Assembly: GCF_040954645.1 (NCBI RefSeq)
Contig: NC_092810.1
Span: 75,894,660 to 75,958,659, forward strand
DNA: 64,000 bases
Source: Diabrotica undecimpunctata
Taxonomy: Eukaryota > Arthropoda > Insecta > Coleoptera > Chrysomelidae
Reading direction: 5' to 3'
Shown: positions 56,673-64,000 of the stretch, piece after piece
Numbering within the stretch: the first letter of the stretch is position 1
Layout: each line of letters begins with the position of its first letter
The notes under the pieces: generated by a model
Told to the model about the DNA's origin: nothing
The model's database searches: none
Seen by the model: only the letters and a program-made list of their open reading frames with translations
Translations under genes and position numbers: made by a program

Positions 56673-57160
56673 TTATATGATGCTATTATTTTCAATGTAT
56701 TCTTCTATTACCTTAAGACGATTGTCTAAATCATGTGAATTAAGATCCATTATTTTAATTTTTTTTATTTCCAACGTTTTCAGCATATTTTGTGCACTTT
56801 GGTAAGCAGCATCTGTAATGTTCTTCTTTATTTCACATTTAAATATATCTAAATCATTTTTAAAGTCATGTACTTGTTTTGTTAAATAAGAAATTTTCAA
56901 ACGAACCATTTTATTGTCAGATAACTCATTTTTTTATTAAAATTGCTTTCAGTCTTGCTGATGGAGTTTAAGATTTTTTGTTCAAGTTGAGTAACGTTTG
57001 TAATATATTCTTTGCGTATCAAATTAAACTCTTTTCTTACAAAATTTTTTACGTGAACAATGCGGTCATCTACATATTTCTTGTTGGAAAGATGTATGCC
57101 TGCTACAGGAGGATCCCGTTTAATGTCTTTATTTACTGCATGTACATAAATCCTTAACAA
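56673..57160 (-). pseudogene. Polinton coiled-coil protein, frameshifted
   Basis: 56897-57160 (MLRIYVHAVNKDIKRDPPVAG..., LSNKKYVDDRIVHVKNFVRKEF) and 56673-56909 (VRLKISYLTKQVHDFKNDLD...) overlap in the SYLT block, so one protein is split by an indel near 56905. It is rich in Lys, Asn and heptads. It may be a fibre- or stalk-like virion protein, but that is inference from composition and position next to the ATPase. Confidence 0.5.
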
Positions 57161-57780
57161 TCACGATTTTGTCCGTATTTGTCCTTCCAACATTCGGAAC
57201 AAAATTGTTTTAATTGGTCAAATGTCATATCCGGTAAGACGTGATCCTCAAAGACGTGTTTTAAATTGAGCTCGTCCTGCTTAAACAATACAATAAGGTT
57301 AGCATTATCACGTAGGAGTTGTTTGCCTGCTCGACTGTACGATTGACATAGGTATGCACAATCGATATTTTTATGTCTACCCATACAGTAATATTCACGT
57401 ATTGTTTGTTGCGGATCCGTTGATACGTCATCAAAAATAAAAATAGAATTTGGTTTAGCTTCACCAGGACTTATTACGTCATCATTGTCTTTAAATGGAA
57501 AATAACCCACCTCTTCCACAGATATCAACACTTCCTTCAAAAATTGATACTTGGGTTGAAACAACGACTTTGAATAAACGTAAACATTTTTGAATTTAGC
57601 GCCATTCAGGTCAAACAGTAATGCCAACATCACGTTAGTTTTTCCACACCCACTTGGACCAGATATGATTGCACGAAAAGAATGTGGTAGCAATGCACCA
57701 TGTTTACTGCTTCTTGTCACGTTATCGACAAAATCCAAGTTTTTTACTGATAGTATCTTTTCTTGTTGAATGAACTTCAT
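57154..57780 (-). CDS. Polinton genome-packaging ATPase (FtsK/HerA, A32-like)
   Basis: This uninterrupted frame has Walker A in IISGPSGCGKTNVMLALL and Walker B in NSIFIFDDVST, followed by REYYCMGRHKNIDCAYLCQSYSRAGKQLLRDNANLIVLFKQ, the sensor and arginine-finger region of A32-like viral packaging ATPases. I prefer the ATG at 57780 (MKFIQQEKIL) because the upstream alternative at 57846 leaves only four bases to the divergent PLA2 start; that start would add 22 residues. It would pump DNA into the capsid. It is one of the few intact frames of the element. Confidence 0.9.
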   Translation of the reverse strand: MKFIQQEKILSVKNLDFVDNVTRSSKHGALLPHSFRAIISGPSGCGKTNVMLALLFDLNGAKFKNVYVYSKSLFQPKYQFLKEVLISVEEVGYFPFKDNDDVISPGEAKPNSIFIFDDVSTDPQQTIREYYCMGRHKNIDCAYLCQSYSRAGKQLLRDNANLIVLFKQDELNLKHVFEDHVLPDMTFDQLKQFCSECWKDKYGQNRDC

Positions 57781-57850
57781 CTTGTGATTGAGATGTATTT
57801 TGTACACACGGTTATATATAAAGACATTTTGGAAAAGGCGGTTCATTTCA
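57781..57850. promoter_or_regulatory. Bidirectional promoter between ATPase and PLA2 genes
   Basis: A palindromic GTTATATATAA at 57811-57821 can act as TATA box in both directions. It lies about 30 bp from the ATPase ATG and about 30 bp from the PLA2 ATG, so any leaders would be very short. Confidence 0.4.
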
Positions 57851-58261
57851 ATGTTGGTCGTTCAAGGTGAAGGAGTGCTGAATTCTCTAATCAACAGTCT
57901 ACCGTTTGAATTGCATACTCCTGGTTATCAATATCTAGGACCTGGAACTAAATTACAGAAATGTCTAGCTCGTGGAGATCCGGGGATAAATCAGTTAGAT
58001 CGAGCTGCGGGAGATCACGATATCGCATATTCCCAGAGCAAATCATTGAAAGATCGGCATAAAGCAGATTGGGTCTTGATAAACAAAGCGTGGGAACGAG
58101 TTAAAGCAAAAGACGCATCTTTGGGTGAAAAAGCTACTGCCTGGTTGACTACAACAGCAATGAAATCGAAACGACAACTGAGTATTGGTATGAAACGTAA
58201 AGGTAAAGATGTTGGTTCGTTTTTAAGCGACATGTGCTACAACCAATTATCAAAACGTTGA
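57851..58261 (+). CDS. Parvovirus-type phospholipase A2 domain protein of the Polinton
   Basis: From the ATG at 57851, residues 24-62 form the minimal secreted-type PLA2 core seen in parvovirus VP1. The calcium loop is YLGPG (28-32), an RGDPGIN segment follows, and the catalytic helix has the His-Asp pair in GDHDIAY (His56, Asp57). A helical part follows (WVLINKAWERVKAKDASLG) and a Lys/Arg-rich tail that could be a nuclear-entry signal. Such proteins are known in insect Mavericks and adintovirus-like elements and are thought to help breach the endosome. The last codons (after about 58220) differ from the frame of the next ORF, with which it probably formed one longer protein before an indel. 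Confidence 0.85.
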   Translation: MLVVQGEGVLNSLINSLPFELHTPGYQYLGPGTKLQKCLARGDPGINQLDRAAGDHDIAYSQSKSLKDRHKADWVLINKAWERVKAKDASLGEKATAWLTTTAMKSKRQLSIGMKRKGKDVGSFLSDMCYNQLSKR

Positions 58262-58776
58262 AACGTGCTCCTCCTTCACCAAATCTGCGTAAATTAGCCC
58301 TACTTGCACTTTCAGCAGCTAGAACGCCCGTTAAGAATGTAGGTGGGAAGAAGAATGTACGAGTTCCAAGAATAATTCCATTCGAACCAAAATCTGGTGG
58401 TATTTTACCTTTAATCCCAATCTTTGCAGGTCTATCAGCTCTCAGCGGTTTGGCAGGGGGCGCAAGCGCAATTGCCAAGATTGTAATTGATTCAAAGAAT
58501 GCTCAAAATAAACTAGAAGAGTATAAACGTCACAATAAAGCAATGGAACATCTAGGCAAAGGATTATACCTACGAAAAAACGTCAAAGGTGGCTTTGGAT
58601 TATATTTAAAAAAAGTCAAAAAACTCCCGCTAAAGCTACCTAATAAACCTTTAACCAACGTTGACTTGAATAAATTTGCTAAACAATTAAAAATACCAAA
58701 TTTTCGTGGCGGGTTTATGCGAGATAATTTACCACATATCCCTCGTAAATATGAATATGCTATTATTAATTCATGA
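58234..58776 (+). pseudogene. pVI-like membrane-active protein joined to protease N-terminus
   Basis: The frame MLQPIIKTLKRAPPSP... overlaps the PLA2 frame by 28 bp. Residues about 55-83 (GGILPLIPIFAGLSALSGLAG...) are a Gly/Ala-rich hydrophobic segment like the amphipathic region of adenovirus pVI-type proteins in Polintons. LGKGLYLRK and GGFGLYLKK repeat the GLYL motif of these proteins. From residue about 135 (LKLPNKPLTNVDLNKFAKQ) the frame already belongs to the protease N-terminus and ends at a premature stop after EYAIINS. It is uncertain whether the two were one polyprotein originally. Confidence 0.75.
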
Positions 58777-58975
58777 TATTTCCAAGAACCCCGGTACACA
58801 CTGGGTAGCTTACCGAAAGATAAACAGCGATATAGAATACTTTGATTCATATAGTTGCTTGAAACCATCGCGAGAACTAGTATCATATTTGAGTGGTTAA
58901 CGAATTTTCTATAATAACGATTAATATTAAAGTTATAACCAAATTAACTGTGGACATCTGTTTAAAGTTTCTCTA
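58640..58975 (+). pseudogene. Polinton maturation cysteine protease (adenain-like), broken
   Basis: The catalytic elements are spread over frames. The N-terminal FRGGFMRDNLP is in the preceding frame. GTHWVAY with the catalytic His codon at 58799-58801 and EYFDSYS with the Asp are in 58706-58900. INCGH with the Cys codon at 58949-58951 lies after further stops. This His-Asp-Cys order is that of Ulp1/adenain-type proteases used by Polintons and adenoviruses to mature capsids. At least two frameshifts or stops inactivate it. Confidence 0.8.
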
Positions 58976-58977
58976 CA

Positions 58978-59259
58978 ATGGAACTATCTAACGACATCTT
59001 GAGAAGTGCCATTTGCATTTTTATGGAAAATATAACGAGCGTTGTTTGGTATGAACTACCTCAAGATATTCGTTGCGCACTAGAAGATCATTTACCCTGC
59101 AAGAAAGACTATGATAAACATGAATGGAGTGATGTTTGCGGCATTTATATGGAAAGTAAATGTGTATATTGTGAAGTGCCATATTATGAGAACAATAAAA
59201 CAAAAACATGTAACAGTATAAGAAAAATAAAGAAATTTTTAACATATTTTGGTATTTAA
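58978..59259 (+). CDS. Small Cys-containing hypothetical Polinton protein
   Basis: This 93-residue frame starts MELSNDILRSAICIFMEN. It contains a C-terminal CGIYMESKCVYCEVPYYENN...C cluster that could bind zinc. It lies between protease and capsid genes on the same strand, with 30 bp to the next ATG. I recognise no family. The uninterrupted frame, in contrast to both neighbours, favours a real gene or chance. Confidence 0.45.
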   Translation: MELSNDILRSAICIFMENITSVVWYELPQDIRCALEDHLPCKKDYDKHEWSDVCGIYMESKCVYCEVPYYENNKTKTCNSIRKIKKFLTYFGI

Positions 59260-59288
59260 CTTACTACACCTTTTACCTTTTATCAGTC

Positions 59289-59565
59289 ATGTATCGATTG
59301 TTGACCTTGACGAGTACTACAAACGAGTTTTCATTTACTCCTCAAGTGCCTCTTGTGCTTAATCTGTTGCGACAGTATTATGTAGCAGTGTTGGGATTTC
59401 ATACATTTAATTCAATTCCAAACATCGATGGTGAAAAGTTTTATTTCTTTAAGCAAAATGATCGTACAAAGCTGAGTAATATTGAAATTCCATCCGGATG
59501 CTATGAAATTACTGATATCGAATCGTACATTCGGAATGAATTTTTTCCTCTTTTCGACATTTACC
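59289..59565 (+). pseudogene. Minor capsid (penton-like) protein, N-terminal fragment
   Basis: The frame begins MYRLLTLTSTTNEFSFTPQVPL and continues to IEIPSGCYEITDIESYIRNEF. The start and the IP-G-YEI-DIE block are typical of the single jelly-roll minor capsid (penton) protein of Polintons. At about residue 84-92 the sequence changes without a stop into the N-terminus of the major capsid protein, which implies a large in-frame deletion of the rest of the penton gene. Confidence 0.65.
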
Positions 59566-60762
59566 AAAAACCTCTGTTTGACGATACTATTAGAAAAGAA
59601 GACTTTCGGACATATACACCTTACATCAAGTCATTTAATAATAGCGACGTTGTCGAGTTTATAATCAACCAATCAGATGCATTTTTTGCGATACACGAAA
59701 CACTTTTGGAAATTAAAGGAAGTATAAAGAAAGTGGGTAATGGAACTGCTTCTCTTGCACCGAATGTTGGAGCCTTCTTGTTTGATACATGTACATATAT
59801 CCAAAGTTAATACGATATAGAAATAGTTCGAGATCCAGGGCGTAGTTAGCACTATTCGCAGCTTGTTATGTTATACTTCTGAAGATTCCAAGTTTCTCAG
59901 TACTGCAGGATGGAACTATCCGAATAATTCACATTTATCTGGGGACAGCTTTAGTTTACTGATTCCGATAAAACATATTTTTAACATTTTCAACGATTAC
60001 AATAAACTAACCTATGGTCGTCAAGTGTTTCGATTTGTTCGAGCACGTAATGATAGAGACTGTATTTTAGTGGAAGAACCTAATGCCACAACAACAGCAA
60101 CAGTATCTCTAACTGTTACTAGCATTGAACTCAAGGTGAAGCATGTCTTTCCCAATTATGATGTGAAATTTGAATTAATGACTCCAATTAAGAATAATAC
60201 ACCGATAACTATACCTTTCCGTAAATGGGAGCTCAATGAACTACCTCCACTTACGGCAGGATCTCGACGTGAGATATGGAGTGTAAAAACAACTTCAGCT
60301 ATTGAACGTCCACGCTATGTCATTCTAGCTTTTGAAACTTCTAAATGAGATGACATTCACGCCAATCCAACGTTATTCGATAACATTAGAATGTCAAGCA
60401 TACGAGTGGTTATTAATGGGGAATATTGGCCTAACGAGATAATGCAATTAGATTTTAATAAAAATGACTATGCTATAGCTCACTACAACTATACCGAATT
60501 CTTTTCCAGTTATGCTCATTCGTCAACAAAACATCCCATCTTGGATTATCAGGCATTCAAAAAATATGCCTTACTTGTTTTTGACTGTTCCAAGCAGAAT
60601 GATACATCACTCAGATCGGGAACCGTTGATGTTAATTTGGAAATCGAAGAAGATGAAGGTTTTCCGGCAGGCACTCGAGCGTGCTGTTTAATTGTTCACG
60701 ACAGTCTACGCGAATACTTTCCTCTAACTGAAGTTGTCAAAAATATCATTTACAAAGATTAA
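59555..60762 (+). pseudogene. Major capsid protein (double jelly-roll), broken
   Basis: The three pieces are the second half of the frame ending at 59810 (KPLFDDTIRKEDFRTYTPY, INQSDAFFAIHETLLEIKG), 59863-60348 (CYTSEDSKFLSTAGWNYPN, AGSRREIWSVKTTSAIERPRY) and 60391-60762 (NPTLFDN just upstream, then VINGEYWPNE, ALLVFDCSKQND, VDVNLEIEEDEG). Their order and spacing match the Polinton double jelly-roll capsid protein. A stop after TYIQS and frameshifts around 59815-59865 and 60348-60390 break it. Intact copies would form the virion shell. Confidence 0.8.
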
Positions 60763-60802
60763 ATAAGTTGAATGAAGTGTTAGTAGCAGACAAGAAGTCA
60801 TC

Positions 60803-61295
60803 ATGAGAGTAGCGTTCGTAGACATCCAGGGATTCACCGTAAATGGGTGGTTCGTACCCAAAGAACTAAGTATGGAAATTGGTTTTAAACATTGTCATTA
60901 TATATTTAAACCTCCACAACCGTTTGCTACATTGAGTAATCAAGATAAGGAGACTGCTGCGTACTTGGAGAAAAACGTGCATGGTCTTTGGTATTCTAAT
61001 GGAGATGTTGAATATTCCAAAATAAATGAAATACTGGAATCTAAGTATGTTGTATGCTGCCGACTATATCTACGTTCGCGGAGAACAAAAAGCAGATTTT
61101 TTAAAACAGAAGTGTCACATGATTGGCGTATTTCCCATAATTATCGATGTTTGCAAGTATGATGGTACACCGTGTGCAACAGGAAAATTTGTTGCAGATT
61201 CAAATGCTTGTCACACAACTGGATTATTTTCCTGCACTTCGATAAGTGTGGATCGCCTCCGCCAATGGTTTTATGAAAAGATATTACCTATGTAA
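60803..61295 (+). pseudogene. Conserved Maverick protein of unknown function, one frameshift
   Basis: 60803-61162 (MRVAFVDIQGFTVNGWFVPKE..., YIFKPPQPFATLSNQDKETA) and 61026-61295 (LYAADYIYVRGEQKADFLK..., CHTTGLFSCTSISVDRLRQWF) belong to one protein split by an indel near 61060. The pattern VDIQGF...F..KE...IFKPP.PF..L occurs in a widespread insect Maverick ORF, as I recall. The early D of VDIQGF suggests an RNase H-like or exonuclease fold, but this is speculation. An AATAAA lies just after the stop at about 61311. Confidence 0.65.
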
Positions 61296-61360
61296 ATTGG
61301 ATTTTTTTAAATAAAAGATTAAAAGTTTTGTTTCAGTTTTATTTTAACACTTTTCCTTTT

Positions 61361-61786
61361 TTACATAATTATTTTAATGCAAGATGATTCGCATTTGCGA
61401 TTTACAAAAAATTTTATAATGATATTAATCGTCAGAAATACATTCATTACTAATATGATTGTTAGCAGTAAAATCGATGAACCATATTGAGCGATGATAC
61501 CATTATTAGTTTTACACCATTTTGAATCACTTTCGGTGTTATTTGGGGATATTAGCCTAATCTTGTAGAATGCTCCTCCTGACTTTGGTATTGCTTTGAA
61601 AAATACTGGAAGCTGTCCATAATTCACCACTTCATGATCCATTAGAGTCCATTCAGTTTGATTACAATCAGTTTTTACATCATTAAAACATATCGCCATG
61701 TTCTTAACATTGTTTGGAACGTTTGTATAAAGGACATTGTTAACAATAGCTGTGACAATCATGAATGATATTGTCAGTTGATACAT
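61361..61786 (-). CDS. Predicted small type I membrane glycoprotein in the Polinton
   Basis: This 141-residue intact frame starts MYQLTISFMIVTAIVNNVLY, a likely signal peptide. The ectodomain has several Cys and N-glycosylation sequons (NQTE, NNTE). Residues about 101-125 (GSSILLLTIILVMNVFLTINIIIKF) are a transmembrane segment followed by a short basic tail FVNRKCESSCIKIIM. I recognise no family. It is on the minus strand, convergent with the 60803 gene, and shares a poly(A)-rich 65-bp gap. A virion or host-interaction membrane protein is possible. Confidence 0.6.
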   Translation of the reverse strand: MYQLTISFMIVTAIVNNVLYTNVPNNVKNMAICFNDVKTDCNQTEWTLMDHEVVNYGQLPVFFKAIPKSGGAFYKIRLISPNNTESDSKWCKTNNGIIAQYGSSILLLTIILVMNVFLTINIIIKFFVNRKCESSCIKIIM

Positions 61787-61983
61787 CTTGTCGGCTGAAT
61801 TCTTTTTAATGGGTATTGTGTTTTTGGTAGTTTTCTATCAGACAAATGAAACTCTGCAAATCGTTTTTCAATTTTCGTTATATCTTCGTACCACTGTATA
61901 TCCACCTTCAACTTTTGTATTTTTTTGCAAAACTCTTCTAATCTGCACTGTACGAGCGCCATCAGTGAATAAATGACTTTCAT
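61774..61983 (-). CDS. Small hypothetical ORF upstream of the membrane protein
   Basis: The 69-residue frame MKVIYSLMALVQCRLEEFCKKIQKL... overlaps the next start by 13 bp. It has a helical Lys/Glu-rich middle (WYEDITKIEKRFAEF). No family is recognised. It may be a real small gene at the start of the minus-strand unit or chance. Confidence 0.35.
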   Translation of the reverse strand: MKVIYSLMALVQCRLEEFCKKIQKLKVDIQWYEDITKIEKRFAEFHLSDRKLPKTQYPLKRIQPTRCIN

Positions 61984-62144
61984 TTAAACCCCAATATACA
62001 TAATATTCTCGATAATCCCAACTGCTATGGTATTATTCTAACCTAATTATTTGGTTATAATGTTTTACAAATCCAATAAATAATATTTGTTGTACACAAA
62101 ACTTTTTCGTTGCACCCCGTATACATAAATATACATTTACTTTA

Positions 62145-63601
62145 CGGAATGTCGCCGATTAACATACGCAATAATTCGCGTCATATTACATCCGGTGGCA
62201 TCATTATATGACTAACAAGCTGATTCTTGAAAAATTGTTGCACATGTTTCCGGCGACCGTGTGAGAAATGTTAAAAGGAAAAGCACATCCATTGAGTCAC
62301 TGGTTGTGAATGCATACATTCTCTCGCGTTATATTATTGTTCCCAGGGATGTAGAATGTATACGTTGGAATTTATAAAGATTTCCAAGTTTAATTATATA
62401 TACGAGGTTACGAGGTAAAATATAAATTGAAAAATAAACTAATTTTTGCTATTACGCTGTTCGTTGTGGATAAAATATATACGAGGTTGATTAAAAATTA
62501 CTCGTAAAATATAAATTGAGAAAATTTAAAACGCTAATCATCGTCTATAAAATATATATGAGGTTGATTAAAAATTACACACTTCTTTTCTTTGTCTGTC
62601 AACGTTAATTCGTCTTCTTCTTTCCGACTGCCAATTCGTCTTCTTTTCGGCTGTCGCCATTGGTGTTCGTCGAGCTGTATCTTCGTTATTATTGGAGAAA
62701 TGGGGGGGGGGCGTTTGGGTGTCTTTTCATTAATATTGTGGAACGTCTCCACCAGTCGTTCTCATTGGTGTACGTTGACGCGTATCTTCGTTACTATTGA
62801 GGAATGGAAGGGCGTTTGGGTGTCTTTTCGTGATACGCCTCCACCATTGGTCGATGTATGTCGTTTTCATTGAACCTTGATGCACACGTTCCCATTGGGG
62901 GCGTTCCTATGTCACCATTGGTCGGTGAGACATGAGGATGAACTAAATTCAAATTCATGATGACGCTATTGGACATAGATACGCTCCAACGTCACGAGTA
63001 GGGTGTTTTTGTGTCATCGTTGGTCGAGGATACGTTCTAACGTCACGAGTGTTGCGTTTCTGTATCACCATTGGTCGGCTATAGGTTCCAACGTCACGAG
63101 GGGACGTTCCTATGCCACCATTGGTCAGGCGTTTACTCAGGCGTTTACTTGGAGGTGTTTCTGTGTCACCATTGGTCAACGATATGTTCTAACGTCACGA
63201 GGGGACGATCCTGTGTCAACATTGTCCGAGGATATGTTCTAACGTCACGAGTGGGGCGTTTCTGTGTCGCCATTGGTCGAGGATATGTTCTAACGTCACG
63301 AGTGGGGCGATTCTGTGTCACCATTGGTCGACGATATGTTCTAAGGTCACGTGGGGACGTTCCTATGGCAGCATTGGTCGAGGATATCTTCTAACGTCAC
63401 GAGTGGGGACGTTCCTATGTCACCATTGGTCAGGCGTTTACTTGGAGTCGTTCCTATGACACCATTGATCGAGGGGCGTACCTGCGTCACCATTGGCTGG
63501 GGGCGTGGCATTGAGACACGAGGGACGTTCCTACGTCACCAGGTGTCGTGGCCTAGAGAGACAGGTCACTTTCGCTCCAGAACTAACACTGTCTATCTAC
63601 T
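62145..63601 (-). repeat. Polinton right TIR with expanded 51-bp tandem units
   Basis: Inverse of 49309-50320. AACGTCACGAG-type units recur at about 62989, 63040, 63091, 63192, 63243, 63294, 63345 and 63394 (mostly 51 bp apart, one gap of 101), so there are about eight units versus five on the left. About 62395-62590 contains an extra duplicated stretch (ACGAGGTT...AAAATATAAATTGA repeated) not present in the left arm. The outermost 60 bases match the left end well. Confidence 0.9.
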
Positions 63602-63607
63602 TACCTC
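63602..63607. repeat. Polinton target-site duplication, right copy (TACCTC)
   Basis: The hexamer follows CTATCTACT at the right terminus and equals 49303-49308. Confidence 0.95.
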
Positions 63608-64000
63608 ACACAATTGAGAATTCTCACGTTTTTAATTATGTTATATTAAGTGTAATTAATATACCGGTTTCAATAATTTCCGGTTTCCAATAATTCAGCC
63701 GGTTGTATATCGGCTGAATTATTGGAGATAATTCAAAGAGGTATATTTTGCTTAGAGTAATAATAGTGTATAGTTTCTATTAAACTCCAATGAGTAGTTC
63801 ACTATAATGTACTACCATACGTTGCTAATGAAGAACCGGTGTATTAGACTAAGAAATACGCATAGTTTTTAGTCTTTTTATTTAAATACTAACAAGAGAC
63901 GAATTTATCTAGTAGTTTTGCTCAGTTATGATCTAGTATTATTTGAATCGATATGATTAAGTTATTACCACATAAAATGGTTCTCACAACGTTTTTAAAT
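63608..64000. other. Right flank: hairpin and dispersed repeat copy 2
   Basis: A perfect 15-bp inverted repeat CCAATAATTCAGCCG/CGGCTGAATTATTGG lies at 63687-63701 and 63711-63725 with a 9-base loop. 63720-63976 is the second copy of the repeat at 45065-45307. No gene is seen. Confidence 0.7.

Larger units (their letters stand above)
49309..63601 (+). mobile_element. Polinton/Maverick element, full length, degenerate
   Basis: The element of 14,293 bp has termini AGTAGATAGACAGTGTTAG...CTAACACTGTCTATCTACT, TIRs of about 1.0 kb (left) and 1.45 kb (right), and the 6-bp duplication TACCTC. The gene set is PolB, integrase, packaging ATPase, PLA2, pVI-like, protease, capsid proteins and accessory genes, i.e. 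the polinton/adintovirus-type virus-like complement. PolB, the PLA2-pVI-protease block, the capsid genes and the 60803 gene are on the plus strand. Integrase, ATPase, coiled-coil and membrane genes are on the minus strand. Most genes are frameshifted. Confidence 0.97.

Overview
The window looks like intergenic chromatin from an arthropod, most likely an insect. It is AT-rich, has long (AT)n tracts, and carries typical insect transposon families: Gypsy, an errantivirus, BEL/Pao, RNase H-bearing LINEs, a DD41D mariner, a Polinton/Maverick and a RAG1/Transib-like DNA transposon. I found no host protein-coding gene, rRNA or canonical tRNA gene. Nearly everything recognisable is a mobile element, many of them nested. 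The species cannot be named from the sequence.

Layout. 1-1368: AT-rich DNA with (AT)n, (TG)n and T-rich tracts. 1369-7908 (-): LINE A (endonuclease, RT, RNase H and ORF1), split at about 5745-7188 by a 5'-truncated second LINE (+). 8160-8860: a GC-richer patch with a TATA box and two hammerhead-like motifs. 8943-17945 (-): a decayed errantivirus (env, integrase, RNase H) whose env is split by a complete Gypsy element, Gypsy-1 (9107-15303, LTRs 428/426 bp, TSD ATAT). Gypsy-1 carries a SAP domain in Gag and a macro-domain plus CCCH zinc finger at the Pol C-terminus. 18273-19802 (-): a collapsed BEL/Pao. 20316-23930 (-): decayed LINE B. 24430-24730 (+): a LINE tail.

24886-27856: a mariner-type element with an intact DD41D transposase, long TIRs containing tRNA-like box A/B motifs, and a TA duplication. 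It abuts a roughly 1.1 kb near-perfect palindrome (27863-28961). 29629-38259 (-): Gypsy-3, apparently intact, with near-identical 1.49 kb LTRs, a tRNA-Lys-type primer site and a candidate -1 gag/pol slip site, inserted in an (AT)n microsatellite. 38318-39322 (-): an RTE-like LINE 3' fragment. 39378-40278: a foldback MITE between two (AT)n tracts. 41728-43450 (-): the 3' part of a BEL/Pao pol. 45308-49271: a DNA transposon with roughly 390 bp TIRs and a decayed RAG1-core/Transib-type transposase.

49309-63601 is a full-length Polinton/Maverick: AG...CT ends, 1.0-1.45 kb TIRs and a perfect 6-bp target duplication TACCTC. It carries remains of protein-primed PolB, a chromodomain-bearing retroviral-type integrase, the packaging ATPase, a parvovirus-like phospholipase A2 ORF, a pVI-like membrane-active protein, an adenain-type protease, the capsid genes, a coiled-coil protein, a conserved Maverick protein and a small predicted membrane glycoprotein. 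In life, PolB and integrase would copy and insert the element, the ATPase would package it, the capsid proteins and protease would build a virion, and the PLA2 and pVI-like proteins would help it cross membranes. Here the replication, integration, protease and capsid genes are broken while the ends are preserved, so it is a viral fossil that inserted once as a complete unit.
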